64,000 bases of DNA from NCBI RefSeq assembly GCF_040807025.1, contig NC_090946.1:5932001-5996000 (forward strand), given 5' to 3'. The stretch is from Struthio camelus. Its lineage: Eukaryota; Chordata; Aves; Struthioniformes; Struthionidae. The notes beneath the pieces were generated by a model, which was given only the letters and a program-made list of their open reading frames with translations, did not search any database and was not told where the DNA came from. Both the position numbers and the translations under genes were made by a program. Positions within the stretch are counted from its first letter, which is position 1. Each line of letters begins with the position of its first letter. Of this stretch, positions 9,201 to 15,950 are shown one piece after another.

Positions 9201-11553
9201 TCCCACGCTCACGCACCCCAGTCCTGGCCTCCCTGGTGTGCCAGTGCCCGGCTAGGCTTGCCCACTCCCCCAGGCCCCGGCCTGCGCCCTCACCTCGATT
9301 GCCTTTGCCAGATCCACCCTGCACAGGAAAAGCAGGACCCGCAGCAAGACATCGGTGCTGGCGCCTCTGCAGAGGATGCACACGTCGGCCAGAAACTGCA
9401 GCTTCTCGGCCTCTTCCTGGCAGCAGCAGGACGAGAGAGACGGAGAGCATAAGTGCGCCAGAGGCATGGGCAGCAGCACCGGAGCGTTTGCGGCCACGCA
9501 GTGGTGCGTGGCGTGCCTCTACGGGAGCAGCTCTGCACAGCCAGCAGCCCTTGCGGGGCCGCCTGAGCGTTGCACGTGCAGGGGCCACCCACCAGGAGAT
9601 GCAGGCACAGCCCAGGCACAAGTGCCTGCCGTTACCTTGCCTCCGCTTTGCAGAAAGGTGCGCATGCTTCCCAGGGCTTCCTCCTCTCCTGGCAGAAGCT
9701 GCCCTAGATGTGACCAAGAAAGAGAGTGGGCAGAGCTGTCGGGGCTGGCAGCAGACAGGGACCAGTTGAGGCCTGTCCAGGAGGTGCCCAGCAGGCAGGC
9801 GGCGAGGCTGGAGCCCAGCCCACGGGGGAAAGCCCCAAGCGCATCCCCTTGAGAAACCTGCTCGCGCGCAGGCTGCAAAGCTCTGTCTCCCGCCAGCCGA
9901 GCTGCCTGCCCCTGCCTGGGCCGCGGAGCAGGAGCTGTGTCCCCTTTGCTCCTCTCCACCGCCCCCCGGCCCCCTGGGGGGGATGCGCTCCTGGGGGCTG
10001 GCTCCCAAGCTCAGAGCAGGCCCCGGCATTCAGGCACCGCCGGGCCACCAGGCTCCTGGGGACCCCGCATGCCAGCCTGCCGGGGCAGAGCAGGGTGCGC
10101 TCGCAGCCCCCGGTCCTGCCCAGCCCAGGGGTGCCCACTCACTCACCTGGCTGCAATGCCTGGGGCGAGCACTGTTCCGGCTGCGAGCTGCTCCCTGAAG
10201 GGCCTCCATCCTCCTCCTCCTCCTCCCAGGCAACCCTGGTGTAGGTGGAGGGTCCACCCTCCTCCTCCTCCTCCTCCTCCTCTTCCCAGGCCCTCATGGG
10301 GTGGCTCCCTGAAGGGCCTCCATCCTCCTCCTCCCAGGCCACCCTGGTGGAGGTGGAGGGTCCATCCTCCTTCTCCTCCTCCTCCTCTTCCCAGGCCCTC
10401 CTGGGGTGGCTCTCTGAAGGGCCTCCGTCCTCCTCCTCCTCCTCCAAGGCTTCCTTTGGGTGCCTGGGAGGTCCATCCTCCTCCTCCTCCTTCAAAGCCA
10501 CCCTAGGGCAGCTGAGGGAGCCATCCTTCTCATCCTTCTCCCAGGCCACCCTTGGGAGCCTGGGGGATCTGTCCTCCTCCTTCAAAGCCGCCTCAGGGCA
10601 GCTGACAGAGTCGTCATCCTTTTCCTTCTCCCAGGCCACCCTGGGGTGCCTGGGGGGTCCATCCTCCTCCTCCTCCTTCAAAGCCACCCTAGGGCAGCTG
10701 ATGGAGCCATCCTTCTTCTCCCAGGCCACCCGGGGGTGCCTGGGGGGTCCATCCTCCTCCTTCTCCTTCAAAGCCACCCTAGGGCGGCTGACGGAGCCAT
10801 CCTTCTTTTCCCAGGCCACCCGGAGGTGCCTGGGGGGTCCATCCTCCTCCTTCTCCTTCAAAGCCACCCTAGGGTGGCTGACGGAGCCATCCTTCTTCTC
10901 CCAGGCCACCCGGGGGTGCCTGGGAGGTCTCCTCTCCATCCTGCAGGGAGGAAGAAAAGGGGGACGTTGGGAATGGAGGAGCCTAAGGCCAGGCCTGGCA
11001 CCTGGAAACAGTTGCACTGTCCCCCTGGGCTTAGCAGACAGCCTGGCTGGAGAAGGCCGAGCCCACGGCTGTGGTTTTTCCATGCGAAAGGTGTCATTTG
11101 GAAAATGCCCGCAGGCTTTGCCAAGATGTTCTTGGAAGGAAAACCTTTCGCTAACCCCACCAGCAGAGGGTGGTTCCCTGCGGGACATTGGCGTCCCCCT
11201 GCCCGCTGCAGGTGTGCTGGGCCCTGGCGCCAGCTCTCCTGCACCTTAGCTCCAGCCCCACCCCATCACCCTGCCTGCTCCTTCCTCTCCTGGCCATGGC
11301 CATGGCCAAGGGTCCCCTTGAAGCCCTGGGGAGCTGCTCAGCCCCAGCCCCAGCCCTCTTACCCAGGTCTGAGCTGGGGGTGCCTTGGGGAAACGCCTCG
11401 CACTGCGGGGCTGCCCGGGGCGACAGGGAAAGACATCGCGCGCTCAAGGGCTCCTTCAGCAGCCCTGCGTGCTCCTTCCTTTCCTGTTGCCGTCCTCCCG
11501 GACACTGCCTTGCTCATGCCATAGTGGTGCCCAACAACACCATGGGGCGCCAT
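142..11553 (-). CDS. Maestro heat-like repeat (MROH) family gene, 20 exons, 3' end off the left edge
   Basis: Minus-strand multi-exon gene. Exons (plus coordinates, 5' to 3'): 11363-11553 (tentative), 10147-10940, 9636-9703, 9294-9416, 8926-9005, 8383-8506, 7969-8055, 7329-7529, 6749-6929, 6016-6122, 5446-5595, 5109-5263, 4552-4717, 3715-3902, 3488-3625, 2705-2819, 2136-2273, 1687-1863, 1380-1535, 142-243. Every intron is GT-AG and every phase matches. From the ATG at 10,939 this gives 1,083 codons without a stop. Helical HEAT-type blocks and phrases such as REKALALLSSMIHLLDGQ, MRRLVFRGLLRLWERPEM and RCAAEAMKALLC are typical of avian MROH proteins. Most introns are about 90-670 bp; the last one is 1.1 kb. 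MROH proteins are HEAT-repeat solenoids, presumably scaffolds; function is poorly known. The paralogue (MROH1, 2, 5, 6, 7 type) cannot be decided here. The final exon(s) and stop lie left of base 1. Family call is strong, exact start moderate. Confidence 0.88.
1380..1535 (-). CDS. MROH-like gene exon (residues 998-1049)
   Basis: Acceptor TCCCACCAG, donor GCCCAG|GTGTGG, 52 whole codons. Contains SGCVRNLSINLLKDMMTMV and LLLLLFHLHDQVQSVAQ, matching the MROH penultimate region. Confidence 0.9.
1687..1863 (-). CDS. MROH-like gene exon (residues 939-997)
   Basis: Acceptor TCCCACAG, donor GATGAT|GTAAGG, 59 whole codons. Encodes MQALVPALMESLQDADTDIR, then EKALALLSSMIHLLDGQ and LAEKLLPLFDD, the typical D.D...KAL.......L HEAT unit near the C-terminus. 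Confidence 0.93.
2136..2273 (-). CDS. MROH-like gene exon (residues 893-938)
   Basis: Acceptor GTGTGTTTCAG, donor GAGATG|GTGAGC, 46 whole codons. Encodes LLGCADLRGEDHHILNLFLR and SVMRRLVFRGLLRLWERPEM, a near-canonical MROH helix pair. Confidence 0.93.
2705..2819 (-). CDS. MROH-like gene exon (residues 854-892)
   Basis: Acceptor CCCCTGCCAG, donor GTCGAG|GTGAGC, phase 2 in and 0 out. Encodes EMRKAPRPQRAYIFYHLLEL and EIPAMAFLVE. The R..R..I...L..LL......I.AMAFLVE pattern is diagnostic of MROH proteins. Confidence 0.93.
3488..3625 (-). CDS. MROH-like gene exon (residues 808-854)
   Basis: Acceptor GCGGGCAG, donor GGCCAT|GTGAGA, phase 2 in and 2 out. Encodes RCAAEAMKALLCWANYKSQV, then W..LL...THH.GV..L, a strongly conserved family block. 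The upstream intron is only 89 bp. Confidence 0.92.
3715..3902 (-). CDS. MROH-like gene exon (residues 746-808)
   Basis: Acceptor GTTTGTTGCAG, donor CACCAG|GTACTG, phase 0 in and 2 out. Contains ATRALHEILHQPLCPQEVKL and FFPQLLLALLFRISLALEMM. The FFPQLLLALLFQIS.. motif is one of the best MROH markers. Confidence 0.93.
4127..4141. repeat. Poly(G) run of 15 bases in an intron
   Basis: Fifteen consecutive G on the plus strand between two MROH exons. A likely length-polymorphic and sequencing-error-prone site with no sign of function. Confidence 0.9.
4552..4717 (-). CDS. MROH-like gene exon (residues 690-745)
   Basis: Acceptor GGGCCTACAG, donor GTGGGCT|GTGAGT, phase 2 in and 0 out. Encodes AAKAMWRVMVSEPGAAEKVL and LPELLRLLEDSGTH, with the MW(R/K)...SEP...VL(P/L)ELL motif typical of the family. 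Confidence 0.9.
5109..5263 (-). CDS. MROH-like gene exon (residues 639-690)
   Basis: Acceptor GCCCTGCAG, donor CAACAG|GTACGG, phase 0 in and 2 out. Contains IIMRCMCSCLMAIKEASARH and LLELTCAHPHEAVLSLL, matching the MROH block with conserved P.EVV.SLL-type residues. Confidence 0.9.
5446..5595 (-). CDS. MROH-like gene exon (residues 589-638)
   Basis: Acceptor TCTCCTCTAG, donor AAGCAC|GTAAGT, 50 whole codons. Encodes MFAKYLQASERADLIVVAIR and the helix VTQAAAHMLDVLVTE. F.KYL...ERAD(L/I)...AI is a family signature. Confidence 0.92.
6016..6122 (-). CDS. MROH-like gene exon (residues 553-588)
   Basis: Acceptor CTGTCCAG, donor ACGGCG|GTAAGG, phase 1 in and 0 out. Encodes STELSHDSPKHLQIQKDREE, then a Trp-Pro-Pro segment (WPPNDVREITA), a linker between helical blocks. 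It has no Met of its own and was found from splice sites and phase. Confidence 0.8.
6749..6929 (-). CDS. MROH-like gene exon (residues 493-553)
   Basis: Acceptor TCCCCCAG, donor GAAGAAA|GTAAGA, phase 0 in and 1 out. Contains FSILGGLVGHVILCCACQD and AAEALHHLYTFILQ. The G(R/G)LVGHLILCC-type motif and the ALHHLY(T)F(I/M)L motif are hallmark MROH sequences. Confidence 0.92.
7329..7529 (-). CDS. MROH-like gene exon (residues 426-492)
   Basis: Acceptor CTCCCAG, donor CTCAAG|GTAAGC, 67 whole codons; the longest HEAT exon. Contains LLPFLRSKQAATRQRAVGRI and AELTQLLVIPPLLK, a helix pair with the family's ATRQRAVGRI-type signature. Confidence 0.9.
7969..8055 (-). CDS. MROH-like gene exon (residues 397-425)
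   Basis: Acceptor TTCCTTGCAG, donor CTGCAG|GTGTGG, 29 whole codons. Encodes TLAALDSMLQALVLTC and LSPALLELQNILQ, matching the MROH pattern of a helix ending in an LQ(N/K)ILQ motif. Confidence 0.88.
8383..8506 (-). CDS. MROH-like gene exon (residues 355-396)
   Basis: Acceptor CCTCCTTGCAG, donor CCAAG|GTACGC, phase 2 in and 0 out. Encodes KAKLVLDGNQKTSLLQSCF followed by FFLPPTEHMQSLQAALYSK. The LLQSCF...VFFLPP block is highly characteristic of avian MROH proteins. Confidence 0.9.
8926..9005 (-). CDS. MROH-like gene exon (residues 329-355)
   Basis: Acceptor TCTCCAG, donor AATGAG|GTAGCT, phase 0 in and 2 out. Encodes VLLREEPVEQLSTAVRQQAF and LAIAAMR, a typical MROH helix with a conserved RQQA-type motif. 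Confidence 0.85.
9294..9416 (-). CDS. MROH-like gene exon (residues 288-328)
   Basis: Acceptor CTGCTGCTGCCAG, donor ATCGAG|GTGAGG, 41 whole codons. Encodes EEAEKLQFLADVCILC then LLRVLLFLCRVDLAKAIE: two amphipathic helices, the first clear HEAT-like unit. Confidence 0.85.
9636..9703 (-). CDS. MROH-like gene exon (residues 265-287)
   Basis: Acceptor ACATCTAG, donor GGCAAG|GTAACG. Phase 1 in, 0 out. Encodes QLLPGEEEALGSMRTFLQS, a short linker between the repeat exon and the HEAT solenoid. Confidence 0.75.
10147..10940 (-). CDS. MROH-like gene, long acidic repeat exon (residues 1-264)
   Basis: Acceptor CCTCCCTGCAG before 10,940, donor CCAG|GTGAGT after 10,147, phase 1 out. The encoded segment is low-complexity: repeats of RVAWEKKDGS and RVALKEKEEDGPPRHP, then Glu runs with GGPSGSHP. 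The first half is built of 30-residue units, each a pair of about 15-residue half-units; the C-terminal third is more degenerate and more acidic. No HEAT helices are evident. It is predicted to be disordered and strongly charged, preceding the HEAT solenoid. The exon is polypurine on the coding strand. Confidence 0.8.
10200..10935 (-). repeat. In-frame coding minisatellite, 90-bp units
   Basis: On the plus strand the phrase CCAGGCCACC recurs at 10,541, 10,631, 10,721, 10,811 and 10,901, an exact 90-bp spacing. The three units nearest 10,935 are almost identical, suggesting recent expansion. Units nearer 10,200 are diverged and of variable length, with (TCC)n tracts. Because 90 is a multiple of 3, unit gain or loss keeps the frame, so length polymorphism between individuals is likely. 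Confidence 0.92.
11363..11553 (-). CDS. MROH-like gene, tentative first coding exon
   Basis: An ORF begins at ATG 11,553 (MAPHGVVGHHYGMSKAV) and reaches a donor (CCTGG|GTAAG) after base 11,363, in phase 2. Joined to the acceptor before 10,940 it completes a Gly codon and reads straight into ATG 10,939 (MERRPPRHP). The phase match supports it, but the sequence is not a recognised domain. Translation could start at 11,553, at the inner Met (11,517), or at 10,939 with this exon as 5' UTR. Confidence 0.4.
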
Positions 11554-11682
11554 GGGGTCACAAAGGCCCCTGCTGTGACCCGCCGCCCTAGGGAGGGGCA
11601 GGGCACATCCCTTCAGGGGCGCAGGGCTGCCTGCCCCTCAAGGGCACCTCTGTCTGCCTCTGCGCCTCCATGGGGCTCTGGT

Positions 11683-12645
11683 CACAGACTCACAGAGCGG
11701 TGGAGGTTGGAAGGGACCTCTGGAGATCATCTAGTCCAACCCCTCCGCTCCAGCAGGGTCACCTAGAGCGGGTTGCCCAGCACCCTAGCCAGATGCCTTT
11801 TGACTATGCCCACGGATGGGGACTGCACGACCTCGCTGGGCAGCCTGTTCCAGCGCTCCGTCACTCCCACAGCAAAGACGTTTGTCCTCATGGTCCGACG
11901 GACCTGCCTGTGCTTCAGTTTGTGCTCACTGCCTCTCCTCCTGTCAGTGGGCCCCTCTGACAAGGCTCTGGCCCCATCCTCTTGACACCCTCCCTTCAGA
12001 TATTTCTACCCATTGGTCAGATCCCACCCACCCCCCAAGTCTTCTCTTCTCCACGCTGAACAGGCCCAGCTCTCGCAGCCTTTCCTCCTATGCCCCCATC
12101 CCTTCAGCATCTGAGGAACCCTCAGCTGCACTCACTGCACTAGCTCCATGTCTCTCTGGTATTGGGGAGCCCACCCCTGCACCCGGGACTCCAGGCGAGG
12201 CCTCACCAGGGCTGAGGAGAGGGAGAGGATGACCGCCCTCCACCTGCTGCCAATGCTTTGCCTACTGCAGCCCGGGAGATCATTGGCCTTCTTGGCCACA
12301 AGGGCACGTTGCTGCCTCGTGCTCAACTTGCTGGCCACCTGCACTCCCAGCACCTCACTCCCCAGCCTGTACTGCTGCACCAGGGTGTTTCTCCTGCAGG
12401 GCAGGACTCTGCCCTTCCTTGGCTTGAACTTCATGAGCTTCCCCTCTGCCCATCTCTCCAGCCTGTCGAGCTCCCACTGAACGGCACTACAACCCTCCAG
12501 GGTTGCAACCATACCTCCCAGTTCAGAACAGCCGCAAACTCGCTGAGGGTGCACGCTGTCCCTTCAGCCAAGTTTCTGAGGAACAACTTGAACACGATTG
12601 AAGCCAGTATCGACCCCTGGGGTACCCCACTCGCTATGATGCACT
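11683..12645 (-). mobile_element. CR1 LINE, 5'-truncated, minus strand
   Basis: Read on the minus strand, this is the end of a CR1 non-LTR retrotransposon: the C-terminal part of the ORF2 reverse transcriptase region (from about 12,554, with LDRLERWAEGKLMKF and related blocks), then the conserved 3' UTR, ending in the 8-bp tail repeats (CTCTGTGAGTCTGTG) at 11,683. The frame is interrupted and the 5' end is lost. It sits just upstream of the tentative MROH first exon. Confidence 0.93.
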
Positions 12646-13068
12646 AAGGCATCCAAAATAACTGTAGCTGTCTGCCATGCAGATAATTAAGATGATCCCC
12701 TAGGATAGGATTTAAGATTTACATCTTAATTTGGGGGAGTGTGCGTGTGTAAAACTGCGTGTGAGCAGGTGCCCTTTTCTATTCACTAGGGACATAGTCG
12801 TTAAGGTCAGTGTTATCTCGAGAGCTATTCACAATGTGCCAAGTGGACACACACTGTTTGGTCAGCTTGGTCTGCCATTTTCCTGATGTACCAAAGCCAA
12901 TACACAGCCTAAATAAGACACCCCCCATCTCCAATCATTAAAGGAACAAATGCAGTAAATACCAGTGTTTTTTCTTGGGGAATGTGATGTCATTTTTTCC
13001 TACTATTCCTAATTAGGCTTGAAGCAAAAAGAAGAAGAGAGAGTGTTTCCAAAATAAAAGGAGTGTGT
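12646..13068. other. Short unannotated spacer
   Basis: AT-richer single-copy DNA after the CR1 piece. I see no coding or repeat signature apart from a few purine-rich tracts near 13,025. Confidence 0.5.
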
Positions 13069-13167
13069 TTATTTTATGTTTTTCTTGAGGGAGTAGTCAA
13101 AGAAGCTGTTGTTCTCCTCACTAGGCAATGACTTCTTCGTGTCGCCGTGCCTCACCTGAGGGGATCT
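13069..13167 (-). CDS. Possible terminal exon of an unrecognised minus-strand gene
   Basis: On the minus strand a pyrimidine/GT-rich tract ending GGTGGTGCTAG precedes an open segment (RSPQVRHGDTKKSLPSEENN, then SFFDYSLKKNIK) that stops at TAA. The stop overlaps an AATAAA signal, and a second AATAAA-like motif lies about 15 bases on. Codon use looks protein-like, unlike the chance ORFs nearby. I do not recognise the family. Upstream exons should lie at higher coordinates but none was found. It could be chance. Confidence 0.3.
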   Translation of the reverse strand, partial: RSPQVRHGDTKKSLPSEENNSFFDYSLKKNIK

Positions 13168-13688
13168 GTTTCTAGCACCACCAACAACAACAACAGCACA
13201 AGTTAGAGCAGCAATTCTCCTTCGCTCTCCTGTCTCCAAGTGGCCACAAATCAAGCATGCCCTTTAATTTGCTTCCATTCTCCAACCCTTTGGGGTTGCA
13301 GTCCCACCGCTCTCTGGGATCGATTGGGTGAAGGGCTCTCTGGAAGGGCCCGTTTTTCTCCACAGCCTAGGGAGGGAGCCCGGAGAACCAGGTCAGACCT
13401 TAAGTTTGGCTTCCTAAAGTTAGATGAGATAACTCCACCCCAGTTACTAGCCTAATGGGTTTTAAGACTGTCGGCTTCCTATCAAAAAGCCGCTTTTTTC
13501 CTTTTGCCTTCCTTTCCTGCTGTCTGCCTTCCTTTCGAGCCTCAGTTATGGGCACAGAAGATGGGGTTAACATGTCTTGGAAACCACACAGGACGTGTCT
13601 AAGGGGAGGAAGGGAAAGGAGAAAGACTGCAACGAGGAGGCCTAAGGGAGATGTAAGGCAGCAAAGATAACGGCAAACTGATACTAGC
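13168..13688. other. Spacer before the 30-bp array
   Basis: Mixed-composition DNA with a short (CAA)n tract near 13,185. No supported gene. Confidence 0.5.
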
Positions 13689-14572
13689 TCAGAGAGCCCG
13701 GCACGGGCCCGTATGAACTCGGAGCGGTCCCGTATGAGCCCGTAGGGCCCAGCACGAGTCCGTTGGAGTCCCTAGGGCCCAGTGCGGGCCCGTACCAGCC
13801 CACAGGGCCTGGCATTGACCTGAACAAGCTCAGTGTGAGCCAGTACGAGCCCACAGAGCCTGGCGTGGGCTCGTACGAGCCCGTAGAGTGCTGTGCAGGA
13901 CCGTACCAGCCCACAGAGCTCGGCACGGGCCCATATGTGCTCAGCATGGGGGCGTACAAGCCCATACAGCCCCAAACAGCTCTGTATGAGTCCACAGAGC
14001 CCCGTGCAGGCCCATAGAAGTCCACAGAGCCTGGCAAGGGCCCATACGAGCCCCTAGGGCCTGGCACGGGCTCCTACGAGCTCGGCATGGGCCCCTACGA
14101 GCCCGTGGAGTCCCGTGGGGGTCTGTATGAGCCCGCAGAGCCCAGCAAGGGCTCGTACAAGCCTGCAGGGGCTGGCACAAGCCCATGTGAGCTCGGCACG
14201 GGGCTGTACAAGCCCCTAGAGCCCTGTTCAGGCTCTTAGAAGCCCGTAGAGCCCGGCACGGGCCTGTACGAGCTTGGCACGGGGCTGTATGAGCTTGGCA
14301 CAGGCCCATAGGAGCCTGGAGGGCCCAGCACAAGTCTGCACAAGCCCCTAGGGCCCAGCAGGGACCCGCACCAGCTCAGCAGGGGCCTGGATGAGCCCAT
14401 AGAGCCCCATGTGGGTCTGTACGAGCCCGTGGAGCCCTGTGGGGGCCCGTAGGACCCTGCAGAGCCCAGCATGGACGCAAATGAGCCTGCAGGGCCTGGC
14501 GCGAGCCTGTAGGACCTCAGCACAGGCGCGTATGAGCCCGTAGAGCCCTGTTCAGGCCCATAGAAACTCGTA
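13689..14572. repeat. GC-rich minisatellite with a unit of about 30 bp (left part)
   Basis: Degenerate tandem units of the form GCCCGTAGAGCCCGGCACGG, followed by a short GTACGA-like phrase. Spacing is mostly 30 bp, with some 21-bp units, so some repeats recur at 51 bp. Both unit lengths are multiples of 3, so the minus strand reads an open GSYGPVPGSV-like peptide repeat over long stretches and the plus strand is also largely open. The array resumes beyond a CR1 insertion at 15,709. Confidence 0.88.
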
Positions 14573-15708
14573 GGCTTTTGACACTGTCTCCCATCACATC
14601 CTCCTAGGTAAACTCGGGAAGTGGGGGTTAGATGAGTGGCCGGTGAGGTGGCCTGAGAATTGGCTGGATGGCCGAGCTCCGAGGGTTGTGGTCAGTGGCG
14701 CAGAGTCTAGTTGGAGGCCTGTAGCTAGTGGTGTCCCCCAGGGGTCAGTCCTGGGTCCACTCTTGTTCAATGTATTCATCAATGACCTGGAGGAAGGCAC
14801 AGAGTGCACCCTCAGCAAGTTTGCTGATGATACTAAACTGGGGGGAGTGGCTGACGTGCCAGAAGACTGTGCTGCCATTCAGAGGGACCTGGGCAGGCTG
14901 GAGAGCTGGGCAGAGAGGACCCTCCTGAAGTTCAACATAGGCAAGCGCAAGGTGCTGCACCTCGGGAGGAAGAAGCCCAGGCAGCAGGACAGGCTGGGGG
15001 TTGACCTGCTGGCAAGCAGCTCTGCAGAGAAGGAGCTGGGAGTGCTGGTGGGCAACAAGTGAAGCATGAGGCAGCAGTGTGGCCAAGGAGGCCAATGGGA
15101 TCCTGGGGTGCCTGAGGAAGAGTGTTGCCAGCAGGTGGAGGGAGGTGATCCTGCCCTCTCCTCAGCCCTGGGGAGGAGGCCTCCCCTGGAGTCCTGGGTG
15201 CAGTTGTGGGCTCCCCAGGACAAGAGAGACATGGCACTACTGGAGAGAGTCCAGCGGAGGGCTACCAAGATGATTAGAGGGCTGGAGCATCTCTCCTCTG
15301 CAGAAAGGCTGCGAGAGCTGGGCCTGTTGAGCCTGGAGAAGAGAAGACTGAGAGGCGATCTCATCAATGTGTGCAAGTATCTGAAGGGTGGTGGTGGGGG
15401 GGGTGTCGAGAGGATGAGGCCAGTCTCTTCTCCGTGGTGCCCAGTGACAGGACAAGAGGCAACGGGCACAAACCGAAGCACAGGCAGGTCCACCTGAACC
15501 TGAGGAAAAACTTCTCGACTGTGAGGGTGAGTGAGCACTGGCACAGGTTGCCCAGAGAGGTGGTGGAGTCTCCTTCGCTGGAGACATTCAAAACCCGTCT
15601 GGATGCGATCCTGGGCAATACGCTCTAGAGGAGCCTGCTGGAGCAGGGGGGTTGGACTAGATGATCTCCAGAGGTCCCTGCCAACCTCAACCATGCTGTG
15701 ACTCTGTG
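14573..15708 (+). mobile_element. CR1 LINE, 5'-truncated, plus strand, inserted in the 30-bp array
   Basis: Sense-strand CR1. It opens with the reverse transcriptase block AFDTVSHHILL, then SGVPQGSVLGPLLFNVFIND and the catalytic FADDTKLG motif. The C-terminal ORF2 region, the conserved 3' UTR and the tail (CATGCTGTGACTCTGTG) follow. The stretch 14,643-15,062 is open for 139 codons; ORF2 is then interrupted. The same minisatellite lies on both sides, so insertion came after the array formed. The 5' truncation falls inside the RT domain. Confidence 0.95.
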
Positions 15709-15950
15709 GAGCCGGGCGCGGGCCCCCCCGAGCTCAACGCGGGACTACACAAGCCCGCGGAGACCCGTGCGGGGCCGTAGGAGCCCCTCGGGCTGGACGA
15801 GGGGCTGGACAAGCTCCGCGCAAGCCCGCACGAGCCTGGGCAGGACTGTATGAGCTGGGGGAGAGCGGCCTGGGACCGGGCGAGCCCGTCGGGGGCGACC
15901 CGGGCCGGGAGGAGCTCGGCGGGGCCTCGACGTGGGTCACACGAGGCAGC
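15709..15950. repeat. GC-rich minisatellite with a unit of about 30 bp (right part)
   Basis: Continuation of the 13,689-14,572 array after the CR1, with units such as GCCCGCGGAGACCCGTGCGG and a minus-strand reading of RGSYGPARVS. It grades into the CpG island. Confidence 0.8.

Noticed and set aside
14879-15694. 271-codon minus-strand ORF
   Set aside because: It is the antisense of the CR1 reverse transcriptase and 3' UTR, a common artefact of this element.
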